A stretch of DNA of 64,000 nucleotides, from the NCBI GenBank assembly GCA_000711775.1, contig ARYC01000367.1:87677-151676 (forward strand). Direction: 5' to 3'. This DNA is from Oxytricha trifallax. Its lineage: Eukaryota > Ciliophora > Spirotrichea > Sporadotrichida > Oxytrichidae. The notes beneath the pieces were generated by a model. That model saw only the letters and a list, made by a program, of their open reading frames with translations, did no database searches and was not told the origin of the DNA. Below, piece by piece: positions 20,915 to 31,836 of this stretch. Within the stretch, counting starts at the first letter, position 1, and each line of letters opens with the position of its first letter. Made by a program: the position numbers and the translations under genes.

Positions 20915-21524
20915 AGAGATTCGGTAGTGCTCTCCAGATGGAGCAAGAATGATTTATTTAATAATTTTTTAAGATTTTTTAAACTTATAAATATAAAAAT
21001 AATTCATTTATTTGGTCACAATCTTAATTATGATTTCTGAGTATCTTGTGAGTCATATATATTTTACTCCACGTTTTTTCATAAAATGATAAATTTTGAC
21101 AAATTAATCAGCAAAAAAAAGATAAAATTTAATTTCTCCTTTTTATTATTTAATATTTTTAATTTGTAAGTTCTGAATGATTCATAAAGTTGATTAATTA
21201 GCTTTAAATACAATTCAATGAGACTATTTGATGTACTTAGGGTGTAGATAAGCTATATAAATAATATAATAAATTAAAAATATTAAATAATAAAAAGGAG
21301 AAATTAAATTTTATCTTTTTTTTGCTGATTAATTTGTCAAAATTTATCATTTTATGAAAAAACGTGGAGTAAAATATATATGACTCACAAGATACTTAGA
21401 AATCATAATTAAGATTGTGACCAAATAAATGAATTATTTTTATATTTATAAGTTTAAAAAATATTAAAAAGATTATTATATAAATCATTCTTGCTCCATC
21501 TGGAGAGCACTAACCTAGAGATTC
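20915..21524. mobile_element. Foldback F4 with 8-bp duplication
   Basis: Element 20923-21516 (594 bp) between direct repeats AGAGATTC (20915-20922, 21517-21524). The inverted arms of about 240 bp start (G)GTAGTGCTCTCCAGATGG and end CCATCTGGAGAGCACTAACC. The centre is AT-rich. No coding capacity. Confidence 0.85.
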
Positions 21525-21906
21525 TAGCAGGGGAGGGTCTGTAAAATTTTAATTACTGTCCAACTTACTGAGTCTACCACACATTAATATGGTAACAGCG
21601 TCCTCTCAGTAAACCTAATACTATTGTTGATTGTCTCCAGTAAATTAGTTATATTAATTTTCTAAGTAATAAAAATATAATAAATTTTCAATGAGACTAC
21701 TAATGACCCTACAAGTACACTCATTATATATTTATATTTTAAAATGATTTAATTAATATTATATATAAAGCTAAATAAAATTATAATTAATGGCTTTGAT
21801 TTTTAGTGGTATTTAAGATTGCTTATATTATCGTAGGAATTCATTTGATTTGGGAAAATTAAAAAATAAATAAAAAATAATAGAAAATTAAAAAATAAAT
21901 AAAAAA

Positions 21907-22231
21907 TAATATGATATTCGTGGCAGTTAACTTTCTGGAAACCTAGGCAATATGGTACTTGCTCGATAGAGAATTAAAAATCAGGTGGACCTTACTTTTA
22001 GTGGAACTCCTCTATTCTAATCTGGAGTGCGATAAATCGATTTTAATTTTGGGTGATTTGTTTAGTTGATTTAAATGCAAAAATTAATATCGATTTAACT
22101 CAGTCTAGAAATGCGATTGACGAGTAAAGCCAGTAGTAAAGAGCAATTATTTTTAATCCTCTATTGAACAAGCACCATATTGAAAAAGTTTCCAGAAAAT
22201 TAAATGCCAGGAATTTAATATTGTTTTTAAC
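21907..22231. mobile_element. Foldback F5, diverged
   Basis: Inverted ends match imperfectly: GTGGCAGTTAACTTTCTGGAAA at 21920 against TTTCCAGAAAATTAAATGCCA near 22206, extending about 65 bp inward. No clear target duplication. Confidence 0.6.
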
Positions 22232-22494
22232 TTATTTTTTTAATTTTCCTAAATAGAATGTATTCCAACAATAAAGAAATGGACTATATTTCTCATATTC
22301 CCCTTAATTTAATATTATGCTGAATGATATCGATAGATATATACTTTTTTCATAAATCTTGAAATCACATCTTTCGCTTTAACCCTATTCCTTACAAAAC
22401 TTAAAGATTTCAATCTGTTCCTTCTCTTATTATTAAATTTTTAATTTTATTAAACAGACTTCAAGATCCTCTAATATCTCTTGTCAACATCTTG

Positions 22495-22660
22495 ATTAGG
22501 TAAGAGACTAGGTGATAGCGGAGGTGATTTTTTTCGTAGTTTTCTTCTTCATGACTGCCACGTAATCTCACTCATATACTTCTACGTCACGACTAAGATT
22601 GATGGTTTTATTTAAGTATTAATTAGTTAGTTTTAAGTTTATTTGATTTTAAATAATTAA
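22495..22660 (+). repeat. Repeat R fragment (3' half)
   Basis: Matches R from CATCTTGATT...GAGACTAGGTGATAGCG through GACTAAGATTGATGGTTT to the AT-rich tail. Only the last third of R is present, directly after the decayed TBE. Confidence 0.8.
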
Positions 22661-22972
22661 ACACAAGATCCTTTTATTTTAGAATTTTGAGTTTTAGGGT
22701 TGTTATTTTATTCAACTTTGAATTAATTGTGCTCAAAATATTAATAATTTGCAATTTAATCATCGTAATGATTTATAATATACAAAAAATTGACAAAAAT
22801 TTAATTTGGTTCTTTAAAATTATATTAATTTGGCCCATTATTATATAATTCATATAAATTTAACTATAATCGAAGCAAGATTTTATAGAAGGAATAAAAA
22901 TTATGAATTTAGAAAATTCTTTTTGTTAAATAAATATTTAGAATTTTGTATAAACTTTTAAAATATTTGTTA
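22661..22972. other. AT-rich spacer
   Basis: Nothing recognised. Confidence 0.5.
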
Positions 22973-23040
22973 ATAGCCCTGGCGGGGGCAGATAAAATTT
23001 CTATCAAAATTTTAAATAATCTAAATTTCGCTAAGACAAT
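22973..23040. repeat. Left arm of a 68-bp inverted repeat bracketing TBE-3
   Basis: Exact reverse complement of 27112-27179 (ATAGCCCTGGCGGGGGCAGA ... CTAAGACAAT). It abuts the C4A4 end of TBE-3 with no gap on either side. Confidence 0.95.
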
Positions 23041-23166
23041 CAAAACCCCAAAACCTTTTCAGTAGTTTGATTGAGTTTTTTATTGATAAGAGTAGATTAT
23101 TATTGCATACTTTATTAGGGTTTTATTAGAGTTTAATGTTTAAATATTAGTAATTTAGGTGAGTTT

Positions 23167-24211
23167 ATGCGAGGTTTGGGGTCAGATTATGACAGTGACT
23201 ATATAGATTATAATTTAAGTTGCGTTATGGATGTGATGAATATAGTGAATAACTAAGACCTATTCTAAATTACACGTCTATAGCTAGGCTGCTCCATAAA
23301 TCTCCTGCTAATGTTAATTCTCACTGTATATTAGCATTAAATTTAAAGAGATAGCAACTAAATTCTAAGCCTAAGAGACCCTTAAAATTTTAGTAGCATC
23401 ATTTTTAATGTCTTATTTATGATAAGACTCTTAAATACTGGGCTAATTTATCTCTAGACTAGAGGGCAGTAATGTTTTATCGCTAATTTCCTGAGCTTCA
23501 CATATCTGCTCGATGGCTAACATATATAAAAAGATCGGTATATTTTACAAGACAGTAAATCGCATTAAGAGAGTGATTGACTTTAATCTTCCATTTTATA
23601 AGACTAATTTAAATCATATATTCGATTAAATGCAGAGGTCTTAAGAGAATAATATACAGTTCATTCACGCTGATGAAGCTGTATTTACATTCAGTATATT
23701 TATATCAAGGTCTTGGTACAGTAGGTATAGTAATATAGAAGTTTATGACTAAAAGATTAAGGTGTAAACTCATGCTATTTTTGGAGGAATAAGTGAGGAT
23801 AGTGGCCTCGAGACTTATGTTATTCACCCTCGTTCTATAAAGACTGAATAATATATTAAGTTCTTGCAATAACTCAGAGATAAGTACGCGGACTAAGAGA
23901 TTATTCTATTCGTTGATAACTTGTCAGTTCATAAAACTAAAGACTCAAGGAAGGAATATGAAAGGCTAAACATAACACCTGTATTTAATGTTCCTTACAG
24001 CCCTTAGTTCAATGGAATTGAATTATATTGGGGGTTATTGAAAGGTCATTATAACAAATTGCTGCTCTAACATTTGATGCATGATTTAAAGATAGTTACA
24101 GTCGATTTTATTAAGAGTGCTGCTAAAAGAGTCAGTGATGAAAAAGCTAAAGTGTGCGCAAGAGAAGGGAGATTTTGTGTTTATAAATAAGTTTTAGATT
24201 TAAGCGAATGA
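23167..24211 (+). pseudogene. TBE-3 DDE transposase, frameshifted
   Basis: Starts MRGLGSDYDSDYID, then loses frame by a 1-bp deletion near 23212 (GATTATAATTTAAG versus GATTTATTGTTTAAG). The catalytic residues survive in the downstream frame: HADEAVF, FVDNLSVHK, NGIELYW. TGA at 24209-24211. Confidence 0.9.
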
Positions 24212-25007
24212 ATAAGTTTACATATTAAATTTGCCCGTAAAGGGATTTAGCTTCTCTTTCTTTTATTCCTCTTAAGGCTTGCTTGGGCCTGTGTTTCTTC
24301 TCTTAGTGCCATTTCCTGCATCTATGTTCATCTCTTCTGGCTTTATAAATCTTTGAAGAGCCTCTTACTCAATTCATGTTTTACTTTAGACTTTCTCTCT
24401 CTGTTTAATTTGCTGCGCTCTTTCATCAAGTATATAGCAGTACCAGGTTTTTCTATAAAGTTAGAAGACTAAGCTTACTTGAGATGAAAGGATGCTTTTG
24501 AAGTTCCTACAGCCAGGTGTCACTTATTTTAATACCTTGCTTCTCTTTTTCTTCAGGAGAGATGCTTTCGTGTTTCTTATGAGCTTCTTAAATAACTTCA
24601 TTTAACTATTCAGTATTCAGAGTTGCAAGAACACCAAAGAAGAAGTTTCTCTCTGGCAACTTATTAGAGAGCTGTAGCTTTGATGGAAGGTAGAGAGCTA
24701 CGTCTGGATCACTCATAGCATCGTCATATATGTTTGCCACTGATATTTCAGGGTAGTTATGTATCTCAATCATCCTTATTTCATTATACTTAAAAGCTTT
24801 TTTTTCTTCACTCAGTAAGGCTTTTAAGAATGAGATTTTAGTTCCCTCCTAAGTTGGCAAGAACAATCTAATTATAATGGATTTATTAATCTTACTTAAG
24901 AACTTACCTTGCTATACCAAATATCTATAAAATTCCTCTTTACTTCCAAATTTTCCTATTAAATTTTATGATTAAATTCTCTTCATTGCATCATTCATAG
25001 ACTCCAT
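24212..25007 (-). pseudogene. TBE-3 small-protein gene, stop lost
   Basis: ATG at 25007-25005; the same blocks as TBE-2 (YLPSKLQLSNKLPERNFFFGVL). The terminal TGA of TBE-2 and TBE-4 (AATATG-TGA) reads TAA here, which is Gln in this code, so the frame runs on into the transposase 3' end. Other small lesions are likely. Confidence 0.8.
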
Positions 25008-25562
25008 CTTACTTCTTCTTTCTAGAAATGCTAATGAAATTTAAAATTATGGATATCCATTCTAAATTTATTAAAATCTTACTACTAAATATGGAGGAGC
25101 TACTGGAGGTCAACCTTGAAAAGATATGAGGAGAAGCATTGATAAACTTGCTCCAAGTTTTACAGATTGATTTCCATTTTTATCAATCTATCTCCATTAA
25201 ATTGCTCCTAATAATTTTTAATTATTTTAGGAGGTCCTCCAAATTAAGTACAAACTTTATTAGGAGTTAAATTTTAAGGTTAAAACTAAATTAGGGGCAT
25301 ATTAAATTAAAAAATGTTTAATAACTTTACCTCGAAATTAAGTTCAAACTTTATCTGGATGAGAACAAAACTTCATTAAGAGTATTTTAATTTACTAAAA
25401 CGTATAAAATTCTCATAAAATATATCAACTTACTGTCTTCTATGGTTAGTTCATTTTATTACCTCTCAGCAAAGAATCTACCAGAGTGTCATATTCTCTA
25501 CTATTATAGTTTATCAAGGTAGATTTTATCACTATAATATTAAAATATATCAGCAAACTAAA
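25008..25562. promoter_or_regulatory. TBE-3 divergent intergenic region
   Basis: 555 bp between diverging genes with AGGAGGTCC/TAGGAG-type inverted motifs, as in TBE-2 and TBE-4. Confidence 0.45.
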
Positions 25563-26950
25563 ATGAGCGCTAACCTGTAAAGAAGAGCTGCATTACATGG
25601 ATCAAGCCAATAAAAGTTATCATTCCAGCAACCAAGAAAAGTAGAGACCAGAGACGCTTGTATTCAGTGGGTGCCTACTTATGACAACTTTGAACAGTCT
25701 AGCTTTGAGATTTAAATATAAATTAAGTAGGAGGTTATCATAAAAGCTGTGCATATTGAGGAGGAGGTTAAACAACCCGCCATAGAGAATTAATAATTAC
25801 CAGCCAAAGTTGACTAATAATGCTAAGAATGCAATAAAGTTTTTCCTTACAAGTCAACTTATAAGAGACACTTGAGAGATATACATAACGATATGCCAAG
25901 GTTATATCTCAAGCATTAAAAGAAAGATGGGAAGTATGTCTGTGAGTTCTGTGAGAAGCCATATTCTCATACTAGAGACCTCAAAGTGCACTTAAAGAAA
26001 AAGCACAATTAAAGTTTTGTCTTTATTCATGAACCTACAGGGAATAGATTCCTCTAAAAGAGAAGATCAAGAAACCCAGTGGAGTCTCTTAGAGTTGAAG
26101 TCTAGAAGTAAGTTAAAATGAAGAAAGCAGTCAAGAACTTTCCAGTCTCTGAGATCAATAAAATCATGGTTAAAATAGAGGCAATGAAGATTCCCATATT
26201 AAAAATTATTGACTTAGATTCTTGCCTAGAAAGCTACCTCACTCTTGAAGATAAAATAGAGAAGAGAGTCATTACTGATGACTAATATGCTTACAAGATA
26301 TATCCTTTCAATTACTTCCTTGCTGATGACAAGTTCCAAATGGAATTTGCTAATGAGTATTATGCTCTTTAAAAGGCAAAGTTAAATGAGTGCAGGCATG
26401 TCATCTAGCTTGATGCTATTTTACTTGGTAAAGATCATGAAGCCTTCAGGCTTCCTTTACTAGAAATGACTTACAGAGAATTTTCTTATCTGACAATAGA
26501 TGTCAGAGATAAATTGGCTAGATAGTATAGTAGATAGTTGAGGGGATTGAAGAGCTTTACAAGCTTGGTTATGTTCATAGAGACTTAAAGCCAGAGAACA
26601 TCATGTTGAACTTTCAGCCTCTTAGAGTTTATATTATTGACTTCAACAGAGCTCAAAGAGTGCAATCCTCTGCTTACGGAAATGTATAAGACACTTAATG
26701 GGATATCTGGGCTCATAGCGACATGCCAAGAAACGATTACTTTAGGTGCCTGGGTGAGAGTGATTCTGAGCAGAGAATCAAAAAATATCTCGATAAATAT
26801 AAAATCAATGGAGGTCTCAGAGAACTTGCATGATCAACTATTATTAAGCCAAGCTAAGAGACTTAACAAACAATAGAAACAATCAAACATCAACATAGAA
26901 AGATAAAATTCAGAGAACTGCCACATGACTCTAAGCTTATGTTTGTGTGA
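25563..26950 (+). pseudogene. TBE-3 zinc-finger kinase with activation-segment deletion
   Basis: Starts MSANLQRRAALHGSSQ. Two C2H2 fingers (ECNKVFPYKSTYKRHLRDIH; CEFCEKPYSHTRDLKVHLKKKH), then VHRDLKPEN and DFN. Compared with TBE-2 it lacks the GTPGYFPERE activation segment and the ALAAIICEC stretch of helix F. A 1-bp shift lies upstream of the catalytic loop near 26520. A TGA stands in frame near the C-terminus (ELA-stop-STIIK). The activation-segment deletion and this TGA are also present in TBE-4, whose sequence here is identical over at least 240 bp. Confidence 0.92.
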
Positions 26951-27111
26951 AATATTTTAAAAACTCGCTTATTATACTTACTTAAATTACTAATATTTAA
27001 ACATTAAACCCCTACATAAACTCTATTAAAACCCTAATAAAGTATGCACTAATAATCTACTCTTATCAATAAAAAACTCAATCAAACTACTGAAAGGGTT
27101 TTGGGGTTTTG

Positions 27112-27179
27112 ATTGTCTTAGCGAAATTTAGATTATTTAAAATTTTGATAGAAATTTTATCTGCCCCCGCCAGGGCTAT
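27112..27179. repeat. Right arm of the 68-bp inverted repeat bracketing TBE-3
   Basis: Mirror of 22973-23040; contains CTGCCCCCGCCAGGGCTAT. Confidence 0.95.
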
Positions 27180-27392
27180 CACCCAAAATAATCTTAATTC
27201 CTAAAATTTTGAAATAATTCTTTGACATTAAATCAAATTAATTTTTCTTTTCCATAATTATATCCTAAAAATAAAAATTAAGATAAAACTTTAATTAATT
27301 ATAAATTCAATTAAATTGTTTGTTTCTTATATTAATTTCTCAATGTTCTAATTTAAATTATTTATCAATCAAACAAATGAAATTCAATAATA

Positions 27393-27700
27393 ATAGATAT
27401 TAAATCCTGATCATGAAATTGAATGCTCTCAGAATAAGGAGTATTAAAATCCTTTAATTAATAGTTTAATATTATAATTCGATATTCACCAAGCGGTAAT
27501 TTGGAATTGCGATGATCACCTTGCTAAGAAACTCATTTTAGCGCCCGCTTCTTTCACACTCGCCCGTCTTGCTTCCAAGAGCCATCAGCAACCAATCGAT
27601 TTACAGTTGTCCTCTCGCTCACTTTTCAAACCATACATCCGGCCATATTCCAAAAAGAGGAGTTTATACGTTTTAGGAATATTTTGGGAAGAGGTATATA
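27393..27700. repeat. Repeat Q copy 1
   Basis: About 300 bp nearly identical to 54824-55125 in the same orientation, from AATAGATATTAAATCC to GGAATATTTTGGGAAGA. The core (CACCAAGCGGTAATTTGGAA ... GCAACCAATCGATTTACAG) is GC-richer than its surroundings. No TGA-free frame spans it, so a non-coding element is more likely. Family unknown. Confidence 0.88.
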
Positions 27701-27944
27701 AAATTTTCTTGATTATATACTCGAAACAAATGATTTTAAAACAGAGATTAATTAATTTTAATATATCGAATACATGAACTATTTTAACAAGATTTTAACA
27801 TTAATATATATTACTTTAATCTTGAAATGATTATATAAAAAAAACAAAATATTGAAAAATTGAAATTTATTTTAATGAGTTTTGTTATTTTTTAACTGAT
27901 AAAAATATTATAAAACAAAAGTGGGAAATTATAAAAATAAACAA

Positions 27945-28757
27945 TAAGGTAAAATTTTTGAAGAATAAATGAATTTTTTGATTAATATAGAATGTTGATT
28001 AATTAAGTTTTAAATAAGTCTTAAAAAATATGAGGAATGTGAAAATAAGAGAATATATAAGCAAGGTGTAATACAAATATATAATAAAGTTATTGTTGGA
28101 ATATAACAAGATATTCTGAGTTGATAAATGAGCGCATTAGCGCTAATAATGTGAGCTCATGCGCTCATAAAATAAATTGTGAAGCCATATCAAAGAACAT
28201 TTGTCTTAATTCATGTTCTTAAAAGAGAATCCACTCTCTGTTTTAAAGCCCTATTTTTAATAAATTATTAATGAATTATATTAATTTTAATTATATTTAA
28301 ATTTACGCAATTTATTAAATTAAAAAGTCTTCTCAGAAATTAAATCTCTATAGAGAAATCCTAATAGGTTTAATGTATTTTATTTTTAATTAAAAATTAA
28401 AACTATATAATTAAAATTAATATAATTCATTAATAATTTATTAAAATAGGGCTTTAAATCAGAGAGTGGATTCTCTTTTAAGAACATGAATTAAGACAAA
28501 TGTTCTTTGATATGGCTTCACAATTTATTTTATGAGCGCATGAGCTCATATTATTAGCGCTAATGCGCTCATTTATCAACTCAGAATATCTTGTTATATT
28601 CCAACAATAACTTTATTATATATTTGTATTACACTTTGCTTATATATTCTCTTATATTCACATTTCCTCATATTTTTTAAGACTTATTTAAAACTTAATT
28701 AATCAACATTCTATATTAATCAAAAAATTCATTTATTCTTCAAAAATTTTACCTTAC
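27945..28757. repeat. 0.8-kb palindrome
   Basis: Arms of about 355 bp (27945-28303 and about 28398-28757) match closely around an AT-rich centre. Each arm contains a smaller hairpin-like run, GAGCGCATTAGCGCTAAT followed by GAGCTCATGCGCTC. No target duplication was identified. Confidence 0.9.
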
Positions 28758-28788
28758 CAACGAAACCATGAGTATCACAAATATAAAA

Positions 28789-28896
28789 ATTAAAAACCCC
28801 AAAAATTTTCAGCAGTTTGATTGAATTTTTTATTGAGAAAGATGCCTATAAATGCAGATTTATTAGGGTTTTAATAGGATACATACATGAGTTAAA

Positions 28897-28974
<78 letters not shown>

Positions 28975-30813
28975 GTAATTAAATTAAATTTAACAAGGGA
29001 GTTTTTAAAATATTTTTCACTCAAACATATACTTAGATTTCTGTTTACTTCGAAATTTATCATTCTTAGCTGTTGTTTTTATTAACTCAATTGCTAATTT
29101 ATTTTTATCATGCTTGATTTTAAAATTATTGAGTAAGCATTTTCTCAAAGTCTTCTATATATTTTATTTTTATAAGTTATTGCTTGTTTTTTTAATTAGT
29201 ATCTCTCTCACCTTTACAGTTAAAGTAATCATTCTTGTCATGTCACTCTATATTATTATTGGTGCTAGTGACTAGATATCCCATGCAGCGTCTTTGACTC
29301 TCAAATATTCTCTTTCTGGGAAATAACCTATAGTACAAAATACATTTCCTAATGCAGATGCTAGCGCTCTTTGAACTCTATTGAAATCATTAATATATCT
29401 CTAAAAGGATGAATATCTCATCATGATGTTCCCTGGCTTTAAGTATATTTTAACATAACCATGCTTGTGAGGCTTATTTATAACCTCAACTGTTAGATAT
29501 ACGATCTAGCCAATATATATTTTTGGCATCTGTTATAAAATAAAAGATGATCTATCAGTTATTTCGCGGATCGGAAGTCTAAATCTAACATGAACTTTTG
29601 CAATTATTAAATCATCTGAATATATAATATGATTACATTCACTCAAATTTGATTGCTAATATTTTTCAGCGAATTTTTTTTAGAAATTTTTAACAGCAAA
29701 TAAATTATTGTTGGTTATATTTTATAGGTATTTTAATTATCAGTAATAACCCACTTCTCTACTCTATCCTCAAGAGTGATTATTGATCATGAATTTTTGA
29801 GATTTAAAAAATAAATTAATATACCAGATAACGAAATATATTTATATTGATCAAGATTGCATTAAAAATGGATTAAACTAAAATAATATGAGAAAATCAA
29901 CTCTTAAATATTTCTATACTTCTCATCAAATATAACAGCTTTTAAGTATCTGTTTTAATTGATTTTTACATTAAATTGCTTTATTGTCTCACCATAAATA
30001 ATTATTACTCATTACATTAAAGTAATATCTAACACATTGATAAATAGGTTTTATTATCTGCGGTACTTTTATTTCACAAAAAAGTCAGTATTAGTAATAA
30101 ATTTTGATAATAAACTTTTAAAACCTAAGATAAACTGTTTTTTCAAACACTCCGCTAAAGTAGAATAGATTTATGGATACTAAAAATATAAAATAAGAAT
30201 TTTTATTTATAAAAAACTAATAGTCATTTATCAATCATTTGAAACAAAATAGTATCATAGTTTTTAAATTTTACCACATGTTTCGTATTTTATCAATAGC
30301 TTTCAAGGCTAGAATCTATGTAAATAATTTATAATATAGAATTCAAAATCGCTTTTTTCAATTTTACCAAGATTTATTTGTCTACTAGACTAAGAGATTT
30401 TTGATTTCTTTCTTCATTTTGACTTGTTTGTTATCTCAACTCGTACAGATTTAGCAGGATTTCTTTACCTTCTTTTATAGGAATATTTTTCCTTTGGTTC
30501 ATGCAAAAACACTATGCCTTGATTGTGTTATATGTTTAAGTCTATTTATATAGCTCAAATTTGAGAATAAGGCGAACTCACTGATGTACTTGCCATCCTT
30601 AATTTAGTGTTTGAGATTAGACTTAGCTATTTCATCGTAAATGTCTTTTGTAAATTAACTTGTAATGGAAGATTTTATTAAATTCCTTGCATTAACAATA
30701 ATACTCATATTTAAACTATTAACCCTATTAAAGCCCTAATGAAGCATGGTTAAATTGCAGCTTTGTTAATCAAAAACTCAATTAAACAATTTCAGAGGTT
30801 TGGGGTTTTAACG
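28789..30813 (-). mobile_element. Decayed, internally deleted TBE
   Basis: 28792-30810. Left end AAAAACCCCAAAAATTTTCAGCAGTTTGATTG, right end TTTCAGAGGTTTGGGGTTTTA, TBE-2-type TIRs; ATT before the left end. Only about 2 kb remains. Kinase remains read on the minus strand (about 29050-30700): ATATCCCATG for the WDI region and CTCATCATGATGTTCCCTGGCTTTAA for KPENIM. The transposase and small-protein genes are missing. Confidence 0.8.
28898..28971. repeat. (TA)n microsatellite
   Basis: About 74 bp of uninterrupted TA dinucleotides within the decayed TBE. Confidence 0.98.
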
Positions 30814-31104
30814 CTGGAAAATTAGTATCTTTTTATTTACATGAACTGAATAGATGTCAATTGAAAAGCCTAAAGAGCTTTAGCAGCTTTATCTCTCATC
30901 TATTATAATGATTTAGCAAAGAGCTTCTGTCCTATAAGAGATAATAAATCATATTAGAATTATTTGGAAAGAATTTTGATTAAAATTAAACAATTTAATT
31001 TTAATTTACGAATTAATAATATAATTTATTAGTAAAAAATAAAGATTAACAAAAAAATAACAAATTATTTTTTATTTTATAATAAAAAGAAAGTGAAAGT
31101 TAAT

Positions 31105-31178
31105 ATGTATGAAGAAGAAACTGATGGTGAAAATTATATCAGAGATGTTTCAAGAAAAAAGTTTAAGATCCCTGAATA
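31105..31178 (+). CDS. Paralog G2, MDS1 (start of gene)
   Basis: First coding segment. ATG at 31105 aligns exactly with the ATG of G3 (60268): MYEEETDGENYIRDVSRKKF here, MQDEESDDEPCIRDVSGKRY in G3. The N-terminus is acidic. The 3' pointer is GAATA (31174-31178), repeated at 31695-31699. The joined frame KIPE-QFNLYPMK matches the uninterrupted KIPK-RFNLYPMK of G3. Upstream 30811-31104 is AT-rich; no promoter can be called. Confidence 0.85.
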
Positions 31179-31694
31179 TGGTAGGAATATATATGATTTT
31201 TAAAAATCCAAATAAATATTAATAATTGCCTTCAAGTAAAATTTATGATAAAATTTATAATTATCTGTAAGTTTATAAAAAATGCTTGTAAAATATCACA
31301 GTAATAATTCATTTATCTCAGCAAATAAGTTACAACAGTACTTCCATTAATAAATTTATCTATTAACTATTGTGTAACATTTTTTTGCTTATTAAATATT
31401 TTTTTATATATATAGCTTTAATAAGTTTATTAAAAAGCTAATTATATTTGCTCAATTCACTCATAGTTTATTTAAAAAAATTATCTATCCTTAAATTATT
31501 ATTTAGATTAAATATAAGAGTTAATGAAAAAAATTATTATTTAAAAGAGTTAATGAAAAAATTATAATTGCTTTATTAAATAAGTCAAATCATACAAGAA
31601 AGATTCCAAAAAATTTATTCACATTGAAAGAATTTGTTATTAAGGATAATAAAATTCAATCTTTTGATAAATTTCAAATATAGATATACTCCTG
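31179..31694. other. IES1 of paralog G2, absent from G3
   Basis: 521 bp pointer to pointer (GAATA). The same codons are contiguous in G3 at 60338. AT-rich, no element recognised. Confidence 0.85.
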
Positions 31695-31836
31695 GAATAA
31701 TTCAACCTATATCCAATGAAGCCGCTAAATCCATAAAGCAAAATAAAGGTCTAATATTTGGGAGCGGAGGTTGATATCTTAAACTAATACAAAGATGAAA
31801 AAGCATTAAAGAGTCTTTATTACCTTTGCGATGAAC
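31695..31836 (+). CDS. Paralog G2, MDS2
   Basis: Between pointers GAATA (31695-31699) and ATGAAC (31831-31836). Reads FNLYPMKPLNPQSKIKVQYL then EVDILNQYKDEKALKSLYYL, against EVDILNRYKDERAVESLYYL in G3. High conservation with mostly conservative changes argues for selection on the protein. Confidence 0.88.

Larger units (their letters stand above)
19641..22490 (+). mobile_element. Decayed TBE with several insertions
   Basis: The left end CAAAATCCCAAAACTCC (about 19644) with AATGAAGTTATTAAGTGC matches the TBE-1-type end. It is followed by transposase N-terminal remains to about 20180. Remains of the small-protein gene start (minus strand) lie at 22290-22490 (CATAAATCTTGAAATCAC...CTTTAACCCTATTCC). 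In between are a GC-richer insert (20230-20840), foldback F4 (20923-21516) and foldback F5 (about 21907-22231). No intact gene; the right half is missing and abuts an R fragment. Confidence 0.7.
23041..27111 (+). mobile_element. TBE-3 transposon
   Basis: 4071 bp. The left end is CAAAACCCCAAAACC followed by TTTTCAGTAGTTTGATTGAG; the right end is the inverse with GGGTTTTGGGGTTTTG. The flanking trinucleotides are AAT on the left and ATT on the right, not a direct duplication. They belong to the perfect 68-bp inverted repeat. Gene order is as in TBE-2. The kinase damage is shared with TBE-4. Confidence 0.96.

Noticed and set aside
20930-21010. C4A4 words as true telomeres or macronuclear chromosome ends
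   Set aside because: All C4A4 runs in the window are at TBE termini with matching inverted partners; no telomere-addition site can be recognised.
20793-21724. 109-codon minus-strand frame spanning the F4 insertion site
   Set aside because: It is continuous if F4 is removed, but it has only hydrophobic AT-type composition and no homolog; length is within chance expectation.
26637-26876. Frame MTSTELKECNPLLTEM.. and its copy at 36294-36533
   Set aside because: Out-of-frame shadow of the TBE-3/TBE-4 kinase genes; the frame of the finger and HRDLKPEN motifs is the real one.
28863-29063. Frame across the (TA)n tract giving IYIYIY
   Set aside because: Microsatellite translation, not a gene.
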